64,000 bases of DNA from Acanthaster planci (lineage: Eukaryota > Echinodermata > Asteroidea > Valvatida > Acanthasteridae). This document shows positions 60,001 to 64,000 of the stretch, one piece after another. Every line of letters starts with the position of its first letter. Position 1 is the stretch's first letter. A program made the position numbers and the translations under genes. Location: contig NW_019091428.1 of assembly GCF_001949145.1 (NCBI RefSeq), positions 722,622 to 786,621 of the forward strand. The letters are read 5' to 3'. The notes under the pieces are model-generated. The model ran no database searches and was not told the origin of the DNA. It was given only the letters and a program-made list of their open reading frames with translations.

Positions 60001-61590
60001 CTGGCGAATGTGCAGAAGGGTTCGTTCTAGATGTCATTTCTTATGTCATTGTTAACTTTGTAACTGAGTACTGTTTATATCATTTCTCTTTTAAAAGGGG
60101 AAAGTCATTAGTTGACATGAATTTACCATAGTTTACAGAAAAACCAGAAAATGTTTCGTTGCACCGTCAAATTGATCACAGAATATTTTCTGTGATCTGT
60201 TTGAAGGCTCTAAAGACTGAACTGTCACCTTGCAACTTACAATTAATTCAGTATTTTTCCCAAGCATCAGTCAGTCTGCGACAATTTTCGCATAGAAAAA
60301 TATTGCCAGATTAAATTCTATCACCACCTTGCACTGTTGGATCACTAACTAATGTTCCAACCGATAGCTTCTCCATCTGGGTTAAGACTCAAGTGCCAAG
60401 GGGGAAAAAAATCCAGGGCCCACTTTACTCCCAATCTCCTCGCAGGGCATGGAAAGGTCACGGGGTCAATTCCCAGCCGGCGATAAACCTCGGTAATGTA
60501 ACATATTGCCAAGAGCAGCTAAGCTAGTGCCGGGTTTAAATCTCTTCTCCTCAAACCCCCCCCCCCAGGTGGGCTGGGCTGTTTCGGTTTGGAGTTGAGT
60601 CGAGTCTGCGTAAGAGGTAAAACAGTCGCATATCTCCTGGGGGTACATAGGTAATCCTTGCGTGGCAAGTTTTTTTTTTTGGTCTCTGCCTGTGGGAAAC
60701 ATTCCTTTTTATGTGTGGGAACTCACATTGCCATTGGCTCCTGTGAGAATTGCTCAGGATTACAGCTTTGCAGTCTATTCCCAAGCGACGATGTGCTCCC
60801 ATTTTTTCTCTCTCAGCCGTAGTACGCTGCAAGTTCATTGATCTATGCTCTTTTCTTTTCTGCTTATGTGCTGACACTAATAAATCATGCGCTTGGTTGG
60901 TTTTAGAGGCAAAAAGAACAGCCCTCCTGAATAGCAAGCACATTTATTGTACCCTACATCCCTATTGTAGAATGTCTTCATTTCTCCCAAAGTTAGATGT
61001 CCTCTTTGAGAGGATAGGTAGCACTGGAAAACGAGGAGGAAAAGTTGATTTATGTAAAATAATATTCTTGTACTTACAATATTTGTCTTGTGCTTGTGTT
61101 TTTATTATGAAGAAATGCTCTTTATTTTGAGACTCTGAATGCAGTTTGCAAACACAGCTTTGGCAAGCATTATGGATTTTTTTTCTTTCTTTAAGCACTT
61201 TTGGAAGATTTTTATCTTGACTGGATATCTAGTATGAATTCTGAAGTCCATGTCAGAGCTTTTTTTGTTGATCAAGTAATTACATTCTCCTTGTACATTC
61301 CATTCCGAAATAACTGACATTAAAATGAAATATTCAGTATTTCCTGATTGGGCCTTTCCTTATTTCCCCGCCCAGCTTACAATCCCAGGAGTTCGGACTA
61401 CGTCCGCAAGAAGTACCGCCGCAAACTCCAACAGTTTGAGGAGAACTGCGAGCTGATCCGCTACCTGGGCGGTCACATGACGGGCCGCTACAAGCATCCG
61501 GAGGACCGGCCCATCGACTTTGACCACAAGATGATCCTCTTCCTGAACCTCAAGGGACGAGAGCCCTCCTCCTCGGCCATCATGTCTTGA
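25552..61590 (+). CDS. AK9: Adenylate kinase 9 (multi-domain nucleoside mono/diphosphate kinase), 34 coding exons
   Basis: Exons: 25552-25566, 26818-27063, 27716-27986, 28551-28663, 29278-29466, 29740-29871, 30446-30762, 31151-31331, 31850-31982, 32471-32509, 34981-35127, 37833-37871, 38180-38453, 39054-39284, 40780-40883, 42421-42552, 43625-43699, 45297-45371, 46038-46292, 46847-46947, 47472-47684, 48264-48543, 48985-49025, 49638-49771, 50459-50747, 52317-52538, 53374-53592, 53795-54008, 54449-54650, 55505-55651, 56571-56788, 57398-57764, 58637-58953, 61376-61590. All phases agree and total 6,147 nt (2,048 aa plus TGA). It aligns by eye end to end with human AK9 (1,911 aa), including KPGAGKT, GDTKHFCPV, VPIR..ILGPPKSGKTT, HRNWVALDGERSKWWVWN and the basic C-terminus. 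AK9 phosphorylates AMP, dAMP, CMP and dCMP and has nucleoside diphosphate kinase activity; human AK9 is reported in cytoplasm and nucleus. Four P-loops (104-111, 468-475, 1104-1111, 1552-1559) are intact. Uncertain points: the acceptors of exons 23 and 26 have in-frame alternatives, and further cassette exons may exist. Confidence 0.95.
25604..25665. repeat. Near-perfect 62-bp palindrome in AK9 intron 1
   Basis: Two 31-nt arms with no spacer differ by one base pair. The centre is AGGCCTAGGCCT and the outer ends are TTATTGAC/GTCAATAA. It starts 37 bp after the exon 1 donor. It could be a minimal palindromic MITE or a foldback insertion. As RNA it would form a strong hairpin close to the donor site. 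Confidence 0.85.
27716..29871 (+). CDS. AK9: AK9 exons 3-6: kinase unit 1
   Basis: Exons 27716-27986, 28551-28663, 29278-29466 and 29740-29871 encode residues 88-322. The Walker A loop is LGKPGAGKTA (about 103-112). The NMP-kinase signature GYVLDGFP is at 178-185, with the conserved Asp. An adenylate-kinase LID-like motif, QRVDPITNNLY...WNP, is at 228-245, clearer than in human AK9. A run of mostly Glu follows, then LVRRPED...ENIVTYKDKM, which is a close match to human. All adenylate kinase core elements are present, so this unit is likely catalytic. Confidence 0.92.
28249..28476. repeat. Tandem duplication, 114-bp unit, two copies, in AK9 intron 3
   Basis: GATTTTGAAGGATTGAGG at 28249 recurs at 28363 and the following GGCAGTAGGCACACCTCC is also repeated. 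The copies differ by few bases, so the duplication is recent relative to other repeats here. Each unit itself contains GAGGATTTT sub-repeats. Confidence 0.9.
28990..29235. repeat. Decayed tandem repeat of about 70 bp, about three copies, in AK9 intron 4
   Basis: A pattern of TGCCTAGAA/CACTT, then a TTAGCTTAG-like block, then ACACTTTTGAC recurs about three times with heavy divergence before exon 5. Recognised by shared word order and not by high identity. Confidence 0.5.
30446..31982 (+). CDS. AK9: AK9 exons 7-9: end of unit 1, YHS-like module 1, P-loop 2
   Basis: Exons 30446-30762, 31151-31331 and 31850-31982 encode residues 323-532. HPQQYLIEMDANKPA closes unit 1 (human HNPQYLIELNGNKPA). APRYRWRRSRWARACPVELQ introduces a YHS-like module at about 408-453 (CPVEL...PGKPEFAVGFLDKIY...FLKNPRPYL). 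Walker A 2 is GPPLSGKST, with Gly468 to Ser475, followed by a coiled, charged helix (VLDLDELIKSRM onward). Phase 2 and phase 0 junctions fit. The split glycine codon at residue 428 confirms the exon 7/8 join. Confidence 0.92.
32471..37871 (+). CDS. AK9: AK9 exons 10-12: acidic linker cassettes
   Basis: Exons 32471-32509 (39 nt), 34981-35127 (147 nt) and 37833-37871 (39 nt), each phase 1 in and phase 1 out. They encode short Glu/Asp/Lys/Ser-rich pieces such as ASEGDADDMDEQ and EPSQSEGEKKGDEG. They have no fold signature. They are called because all have good acceptors (CAG or TAG), GT donors, matching phases and an open frame between exons 9 and 13, where human AK9 also has a charged insert. 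Any of them could be skipped without changing frame. Confidence 0.65.
32510..34308. repeat. AK9 intron 10: C-rich low-complexity tract then featureless DNA
   Basis: From about 32600 to 32960 the plus strand is a degenerate C-rich tract with repeated CCCCACCCC-type words and almost no G. It reads open in one frame only because stops are rare in such sequence. The minus strand could form G-quadruplexes. From 32960 to about 34308 I see nothing that reads as an exon or a clear repeat. Confidence 0.6.
34309..34482. repeat. 31-bp minisatellite, about 5.5 copies
   Basis: The unit contains CAAGCTGATCATGAATACC followed by TAGCCTTGTACT. CTAGCCTT recurs every 31 bp (for example at 34331 and 34362). It lies in AK9 intron 10, about 500 bp before exon 11. 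Copy number is likely polymorphic. Confidence 0.9.
35471..35572. mobile_element. Inverted-repeat element (MITE-like), arms about 45 bp
   Basis: Left arm GCCAGGGGCACAAATATGCA continues to TTTCCTTTCAT; the right arm is its reverse complement, ending TTTGTGCCTTGGC. A short G-rich to C-rich centre separates the arms. Probable foldback or MITE insertion in AK9 intron 11. Confidence 0.65.
36023..36190. mobile_element. MITE, 168 bp, with about 76-bp arms
   Basis: Left arm from TAAATTAGGTTAGGCTTGC to GTTCTGAGAAGAAC and right arm from GTTCTTCTCAGAAC to GCCTAACCTAATTTA are reverse complements with about five mismatches, around a 16-nt loop. The ends sit in TA dinucleotides, which fits a Tc1/mariner-type target duplication. 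Located in AK9 intron 11. Confidence 0.8.
36191..37832. other. AK9 intron 11 remainder: nothing recognised
   Basis: AT-rich intron sequence between the MITE and exon 12. I see no exon-like stretch, clear repeat or RNA gene on either strand. Confidence 0.5.
38180..40883 (+). CDS. AK9: AK9 exons 13-15: second half of kinase unit 2 and coiled segment
   Basis: Exons 38180-38453, 39054-39284 and 40780-40883 encode residues about 608-811. After a Thr/Pro-rich start comes an Ala/Glu helix (HPEVQAMVAAAVQEAEKQ), then the NMP-kinase signature in altered form, GGWVLDNFPQTREHW (701-715; human GGWIVDNCP). LIDRGLAPDEVIFLKDASEN and a charged helical stretch follow. In this unit the usual Asp-Gly-Phe-Pro has become Asp-Asn-Phe-Pro. 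About 230 residues also separate P-loop 2 from the signature. Both features are shared in kind with human AK9 and suggest a weak or non-catalytic unit. Confidence 0.88.
38500..38524. repeat. Intronic echo of the exon 13 3' boundary
   Basis: AGATCCTAAGGGACTCATGTGAGTA resembles, in its first 20 nt and beyond, the real exon 13 end plus donor at 38437-38460 (GATCCCAAAGGACCCATGTG, then AGTA). It lies about 64 bp downstream. It carries an intact-looking GTGAGT donor. Confidence 0.75.
39398..39644. mobile_element. MITE-like element, about 247 bp, about 55-bp inverted ends
   Basis: The left end TGGGTAATTCCAGCAATTAG with GTGTCCCTGTTACATCTGAC is mirrored at the right end (GTCAGATGTGACAGGGACAC ... CTGGAATTACCCA). 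The centre is AT-rich and unrelated. Inserted in AK9 intron 14. Confidence 0.8.
40378..40540. repeat. Dispersed repeat, copy 1 of 3 in AK9 introns
   Basis: Contains AACTGTGACAAAAGCATTCC then TTTGTCATTGTTCACCCTG, and CTTGTGA words. The same core recurs at about 48080-48185 and about 49475-49555. Probable non-autonomous transposable element of unknown class. Confidence 0.65.
40884..41840. other. AK9 intron 15, first part: nothing recognised
   Basis: AT-rich intron sequence without an exon-like stretch, RNA gene or clear repeat that I can support. Confidence 0.5.
41848..42210. repeat. Decayed minisatellite with CACCTGTTCATTGTGG-like core
   Basis: Short units built on CACCTGT, CCATT and TGTGGCCACC words repeat irregularly through this stretch of AK9 intron 15. 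The core matches the cleaner array at 54668-55345. CACCTG is an E-box, so the array multiplies E-boxes, whether or not any are bound. Confidence 0.65.
42421..45371 (+). CDS. AK9: AK9 exons 16-18: acidic linker cassettes between units 2 and 3
   Basis: Exons 42421-42552 (132 nt), 43625-43699 (75 nt) and 45297-45371 (75 nt), all phase 1-1. Exon 16 is Glu-rich (EGEPKQEEEEEEKEGGEKEE). Exons 17 and 18 encode 25 residues each (ALLATPTITEPSTAVSAMDV; DQFAEPPKVVIGQTSSGDIT). Human AK9 also has a long acidic linker here. Exon 16 is well supported by composition. Exons 17 and 18 rest on splice sites, phase and open frame, so they are less certain. Confidence 0.6.
43964..44217. repeat. Tandem duplication, 126-bp unit, two copies
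   Basis: CTTTGTGAGGGAATAATGCA at 43965 recurs at 44091. The rest of each unit, to TTTTGACTCAAACC, is about 95 percent identical by eye. The second copy abuts a tRNA-like SINE head. AK9 intron 17. Confidence 0.9.
44222..44275 (+). repeat. tRNA-Thr-like SINE head
   Basis: GGTCTTGACTTGTAAGCAGG, then GTCGTGGGTTTGAACCCCAC, reads as the anticodon arm (TGT) and T arm of a tRNA-Thr, with a B box at 44256-44265. The 5' half of the cloverleaf and acceptor stem are missing, so this is a SINE fragment and not a tRNA gene. Confidence 0.6.
44608..44760. mobile_element. MITE, 153 bp, about 64-bp arms
   Basis: TTCACAATAGTGCGCCACCA ... GCGCAAATTTTGTC at the left is reverse-complemented at the right as GACAAATTTTGCGC ... 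TGGTGGTGCACTATTGTGAA with about eight mismatches and a short centre. The open frames on both strands here are products of the inverted repeat. AK9 intron 17. Confidence 0.85.
46038..47684 (+). CDS. AK9: AK9 exons 19-21: linker end, FxYRxWE segment and YHS-like module 2
   Basis: Exons 46038-46292, 46847-46947 and 47472-47684. Exon 19 gives an acidic start, then FKELRTEFEREWPSVQALV, which aligns with the human helix before unit 3. Exon 20 gives QPFSYRPWEYTSIDLDEEEE (human KPFQYTAWELTGEDYEEE). Exon 21 gives FGDTKHFCPVQYKDSYVLWP and KYREKVYYFSSTESRDKFLA, nearly identical to human, forming YHS-like module 2 at about 1041-1087. The exon 21 acceptor is a non-consensus AAAAAAG before 47472; phase 0 and homology support it. 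Confidence 0.92.
47797..48056. repeat. 21-bp minisatellite (TCCATCACAAGTCCCTGCAA-type unit)
   Basis: ATCACAAGTCCCTGCAAGTC-type units repeat about a dozen times in AK9 intron 21, giving open frames in several phases. It is flanked on the right by the dispersed repeat core also seen at 40378-40540, so the array probably belongs to that element. Confidence 0.9.
48264..50747 (+). CDS. AK9: AK9 exons 22-25: kinase unit 3
   Basis: Exons 48264-48543, 48985-49025, 49638-49771 and 50459-50747 encode residues 1095-1342. Walker A 3 is LGPRGAGKTL (1103-1112), followed by NLGLFHICFKERLQELVIAK and IGPEYEEEE, as in human. After an acidic insert comes GNLMEEESLTPDTLEKIVPG, then the NMP-kinase signature STGFVLEGFPRT, in which the usual Asp is Glu1253. 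GLFPDAAVILAVEDADIQGR and a strongly basic helix (KWKKKRDRRLARKERRKLRK) follow. Exon 23 may start at 48985 (CAG acceptor) or 9 nt earlier in the same frame. Confidence 0.92.
49430..49560. repeat. Dispersed repeat, copy 3 in AK9 introns
   Basis: CCATCACAAGTCCATTATCC, then GATGAACTGAGATAAAAGCA and CCTTTGTCATTGTTTGGC, match the copies at 40378-40540 and about 48040-48185, in the same orientation. AK9 intron 23. Confidence 0.65.
50280..50440 (+). repeat. Degenerate tandem copy of the exon 25 acceptor and start
   Basis: GGATTTGTCCTGGAAGGCTT at 50340-50359 matches exon 25 at 50466-50485 (one mismatch in 20), 126 bp apart. Similarity continues through CCCATTTCCT / CCCACTACCT and AGCTTTGCAC / GCAGAGCATG. 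Upstream pyrimidine stretches also match (TTCTTGGTAGTCAGTCTTCC vs CATTTTGGACTCCTCC). The spacing is 42 codons, so the copy is in frame with exon 25 and has no stop before it. Weaker echoes extend back to about 50120. Confidence 0.75.
51190..51385. repeat. Tandem duplication, 103-bp unit, two copies
   Basis: CTGTCACAGATGTCAGTGTC at 51191 recurs at 51294 (one mismatch), followed by matching CATCATCAT, AAGAATCACCAGCTGT and TAATTTATTT stretches. AK9 intron 25. Confidence 0.85.
51975..52025 (-). repeat. tRNA-like SINE fragment, minus strand
   Basis: The minus strand reads AGTCGGGAGTTTGAATCCCA, a B-box-type core (51982-51996), with an upstream arm-like stretch. No full cloverleaf. AK9 intron 25. 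Confidence 0.4.
52317..52538 (+). CDS. AK9: AK9 exon 26: acidic coiled linker between units 3 and 4
   Basis: Phase 0 exon of 222 nt encoding residues 1343-1416, almost half Glu/Asp (DDSEHSEEEQEDDEEEEDIE), ending DAVDRLKNEIGEMYDDDTNK. Human AK9 has DAIERLRGELGEKFEADTHN at the same place. The CAG acceptor before 52317 is chosen; an AAG six nt upstream is in the same frame and would add Ala-Gln. Confidence 0.9.
53110..53310 (-). repeat. tRNA-derived SINE, minus strand
   Basis: On the minus strand an A-box-like TAGCCTGGTGG (about 53284-53295) and a perfect B box GGTTCGAATCC (53242-53252) are spaced as in a tRNA. A non-tRNA body containing ATGGGTACCCATGAGGG follows down to about 53110. AK9 intron 26. 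Confidence 0.65.
53374..56788 (+). CDS. AK9: AK9 exons 27-31: YHS-like module 3 and kinase unit 4
   Basis: Exons 53374-53592, 53795-54008, 54449-54650, 55505-55651 and 56571-56788 encode residues 1417-1750. IVRYTLEQNLKPIVDCRESL is followed by YHS-like module 3 (about 1485-1535: WCPIKL...IYRQHIYFLS...PLKFLKQP). Then VVPIRMAILGPPKSGKTT with Walker A 4 at 1552-1559. RLSIGEAIRFVLNQQPKTEL and GLTVPDELAVQALEVSLL match the human NMP-binding region. The signature GYVLDGYPVTKRQ has Asp1632. HRNWVALDGERSKWWVWNQS is a hallmark AK9 stretch. Phase 2 matches across the intron with the assembly gap, so no exon need be missing there. Confidence 0.94.
53671..53693. repeat. Intronic echo of the exon 27 3' boundary
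   Basis: AGAAGGTGGTACCCAATTGA followed by GGTGTCTG resembles the true exon 27 end and donor, AGATGGTGCCCGATTAAGGT at 53575-53594, about 97 bp upstream. Probably a degraded tandem duplication. Confidence 0.6.
54663..55345. repeat. Minisatellite of GTGCACCTGTTCATTGT-type units, broken by assembly gap
   Basis: CATGTTGTTGATGTACCT lies left of the gap and units such as AGGTGCACCTGTTCATTG and TGATGTACCTGTCATTGTGA lie right of it. The N run 54685-55211 almost certainly hides more of the same array. AK9 intron 29. Confidence 0.85.
54685..55211. other. Assembly gap (527 N) inside a tandem repeat
   Basis: Run of N flanked on both sides by the same repeat unit. True length is uncertain. Confidence 0.99.
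57398..61590 (+). CDS. AK9: AK9 exons 32-34: YHS-like modules 4 and 5 and C-terminus
   Basis: Exons 57398-57764, 58637-58953 and 61376-61590 encode residues 1750-2048. Module 4 is at about 1775-1826 (YCPVSLARDGQLVDC, EFRGRYYKMEDGAKLAEFLA). Module 5 is at about 1861-1911 (GYCPVTYLDGKLRYEAIIPG, EYRQNLYCFLSEAKLQKFLR). Then KLPHKLPPKKDPLLVTSLPM, FKPKFPFLSASRSALLYVAY and a basic tail (YNPRSSDYVRKKYRRKLQQF, HPEDRPIDFDHKMILFLNLK) that match human AK9 closely. TGA at 61588-61590. Confidence 0.95.
58954..61375. other. AK9 last intron (2.4 kb): little recognised
   Basis: No exon-like stretch. A B-box-like GGGTCAATTCCC at 60463-60474 within GGTCACGGGGTCAATTCCCA suggests a SINE fragment. A C-run followed by a T-run occurs at about 60558-60680. 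The remainder shows nothing I can name. Confidence 0.45.
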
Positions 61591-62025
61591 AGGGAAACGG
61601 TGCATTGTCGTCCTAGATCGTGTCTTAAAGATGTAGTATCCATACCCTGGGGAACAAAAATGTAATGTATCCAGCTTTCAAATAAGTCTGGAGAAGACGG
61701 ATGATTACATTTCTTGGAAGTCAAAAATGAAAGCACGCTATCGTACCTCAAATCAATTTTAAGGTGTGCATATCTTGTGTGTTAAGTGAACTATGATAAC
61801 CGTCTCAATAGCATTTGGTAAAACACTTTTGTCTTTTTAATGTTATCACGAGGTCAGGTTTGATGTCATCATTTGATGTTTAAATCGTCAACGGATAATA
61901 CATCTTTAAAGACCTCATCATTGACAGTTCTCAAGCAAAGTCAGATCTAAGGTGTCAGTATGATTGAGGGTGTGGGCTAACTTGGTCATGATCTTATGAA
62001 TACTTGTATTTAAATGCAACTGTCC

Positions 62026-62031
62026 AATAAA
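62026..62031 (+). terminator. AK9: Proximal AK9 poly(A) signal
   Basis: AATAAA within GTCCAATAAAAACACTTGAA, 436 bp after the stop codon. Confidence 0.6.
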
Positions 62032-62747
62032 AACACTTGAAGCCACATTGATTATTGCATTTTGAAAGAGAGGAAAATACATTTGAACACATGCATCTAC
62101 TCTTTAGGCCATTCACATTTGAAGACACTGGCATCAAGTTTTCTGTTGGCCCCTACGTGGAGCTGGTGTAGCACAAATGGGTGCATGGCAAACTTGTAGT
62201 GTTGAGAAACTACAAACTTGTCGATGGCAAATATGTATCTCACAAGACACTAAGCAATATCTGAATACTCTGGAACCAAAGATTACCATTGTAGTCTGCC
62301 CACTCCAATCTGGTTCTTTTCTATCTGGCACAACGAAGAGAACGTCAACTGTTTGTGTCTTTGTGGGTGTCAGTTCCTTCTCGTTGCATGATTACAAGGA
62401 CAATTCTGGTTTTTCCGTCCAGTCTTTAATTAGTGTACATGTACATGTATATACTTTTCTTTTGACACCAAAATATAATTAATAATTTTGTATATTTAGA
62501 GATTTTTGGAGAACCTTTGAATTGGAAATTTGTCAGCCGTCCAGACTTCCCGTTTGTATAAAACAAAGTGTAAATTAATCCTCACCTGTGCTACAAATGA
62601 AAACTTTTATTTTATATTTTACCTTTTGTCCAGTTGTGGCTTCGGTTTGTATAGCTTTAAAAACAATGATATTTGAATGTAACATAATTGTGTAAAAATG
62701 GTTTTCCAGTTTCCATAAGATGCCTTATATATGTTTGTTTTGATAAA

Positions 62748-62753
62748 AATAAA
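62748..62753 (+). terminator. AK9: Distal AK9 poly(A) signal
   Basis: AATAAA within GATAAAAATAAAGCACTGC, about 1.16 kb after the stop codon. Context resembles strong vertebrate-type signals. Confidence 0.65.
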
Positions 62754-62770
62754 GCACTGCTGCACAATGT

Positions 62771-64000
62771 CAAGAATTCCTTAATTTAAGCATTTCTCTT
62801 ATGACGTCTAAACTGAAGTTGAACCTTGAAAAGGGCCAACCCACACAGTTCATTAGATTTTATTGATTTTCCGTTGCTTTTCAAGGAGTCTATTCTACCC
62901 AGATGTCGGAGAACATAAGAATTCGAGTGTTTTTATGAAGATGCATAGACATAAACACAGTTCTGAATGCTAAATGTTATGACCTTTGCACGATTCCTGT
63001 TCACCCCTCGTTCGACATCTCATTTGAAAGTCCATCGCTCGAGGCACTTTGCAACCAAAGCAATTCACCCTTTCGGCCGATCCCTTCCAAGATTCTGACA
63101 GCAGCGCGGAGACAGCGTCTTTAATGAGGGTTGTCCAGACGCTGTCACACACTGAGGGCCGGAGAAAACCTACCTAATCGAGGGACCCAAATCTCCAGAG
63201 AATACCAATTGGAAAAGTTGTTTATTGCCGATGGCTTTGGCAGACGAACCACCTTGACTACCAATCGAAAGTGAATCTGGCATACCCAGGCGATGATGAA
63301 ACTACCATTCAGTCTCAGCCCGACCCATCCCTGTCCAGCGCTCTCGGGGTACTTTTCTTAAGCGTGCGAGGGGTAACTTATGTCATTTTCGGTTCATGAT
63401 GTACTTAACTCCATAGTGGCATGCGCATTTTCAGTCGTAGTGAATTAAGTGCAGTTTTAATGCTTTTGTTCACTCCTTGACAACCGTTTATATCTCTTGC
63501 TGAATCTTTTTGTTTCTTAATTTTAAAAAAAGTGCACTCCAAACATGCCAAAGCCCCAAATCACACGTCGGAAAAGGAGTTCGTCCTTTTGACAGCGTCC
63601 TTTTGATCAGCAAACCTGTCACTGGTAAACAGAATGGGAACTTTTTACATTTAAAAGTAAAGAGTCGGGCAGGACCGTCAGGAAAGTTGACAAGCGCGAG
63701 AGAAAATCAGTGCGCGGGCTCGATTGATTGTAGTGACGAACTTTGTTGCAAGGAAAAAAATAGTTCTCACAGTTTTGGCTACATCAGCAGGTGTTTTTCT
63801 ATTTTGCGAGAACGTTTTCAGGGGGATTAAGAACTGATTTGTGGATTTGTGCAGTTGGAGAAATTATTATTTTTTGGGCTCCCTTGGGTTTGGTTGTCAT
63901 ACGGCGTCTTCTCGGTGAAGCAGTCAAATCGTACAGGACGTGATCCGCGTCCAAAGCTGCAGAACGAATGCACCGTATGATTTGAAAACCACATTTAAAA
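62771..64000. other. Downstream flank, nothing recognised
   Basis: No exon, RNA gene or clear repeat seen on either strand in the last 1.2 kb. Confidence 0.5.

Larger units (their letters stand above)
61591..62770 (+). other. AK9: AK9 3' UTR
   Basis: AT-rich sequence after the stop with two canonical poly(A) signals, AATAAA at 62026-62031 and 62748-62753. This suggests alternative 3' UTRs of about 0.45 and 1.2 kb. The distal one is in a typical ATAAAAATAAAGCACTGC context. Confidence 0.65.

Overview
The window is animal nuclear DNA. It has split genes with GT-AG introns, GC-rich exons in an AT-richer background, many small inverted-repeat elements and tRNA-derived SINE heads, and two assembly gaps (22023-22094 and 54685-55211). 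Nothing prokaryotic is present. The gene content fits a bilaterian. The repeat style (short inverted-repeat MITEs, frequent GGCCTA palindromes) and the close similarity of the kinase gene to the vertebrate one make me favour a marine invertebrate deuterostome such as an echinoderm. That placement is an inference and not proven.

Layout, left to right. 1-7030: no exon I can defend. 7031-21868 (+): the last two coding exons of a divergent Hes/Hey-type bHLH-Orange transcription factor. The loop/helix-2 exon (7031-7136) is separated by a 13.9 kb intron from the Orange-domain and Gln/His-rich C-terminal exon (20997-21868). The basic region and helix 1 were not found. Several high-affinity-type CSL/Su(H) (Notch effector) motifs lie in that intron, including a perfect palindromic pair at 11890-11919. 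21869-25547: probable 3' UTR of that gene, a gap, and intergenic DNA.

25552-61590 (+): a complete adenylate kinase 9 (AK9) gene, which I resolve into 34 coding exons. All splice phases agree and the sum is an exact open frame of about 2,048 codons; human AK9 is 1,911 aa. The protein has four P-loop NMP-kinase units joined by long acidic linkers, and five copies of a roughly 50-residue module that looks like a degenerate YHS domain. The start codon sits in a TISU/YY1-like element. Two poly(A) signals follow the stop. 62770-64000 shows nothing I can call.

The two genes are in the same orientation with no visible functional link. AK9 family proteins interconvert nucleoside mono-, di- and triphosphates; the Hes-like protein would be a Notch-pathway-type repressor. 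The AK9 introns are a museum of repeats: MITEs, minisatellites, tandem segment duplications, and, most unusually, short intronic echoes of AK9's own exon-intron boundaries.

I found no undescribed multi-gene system. The best leads are the boundary echoes, the YHS-like repeats inside AK9, the TISU start, the palindromic CSL pair, and the set of phase 1-1 cassette exons that encode the acidic linkers.
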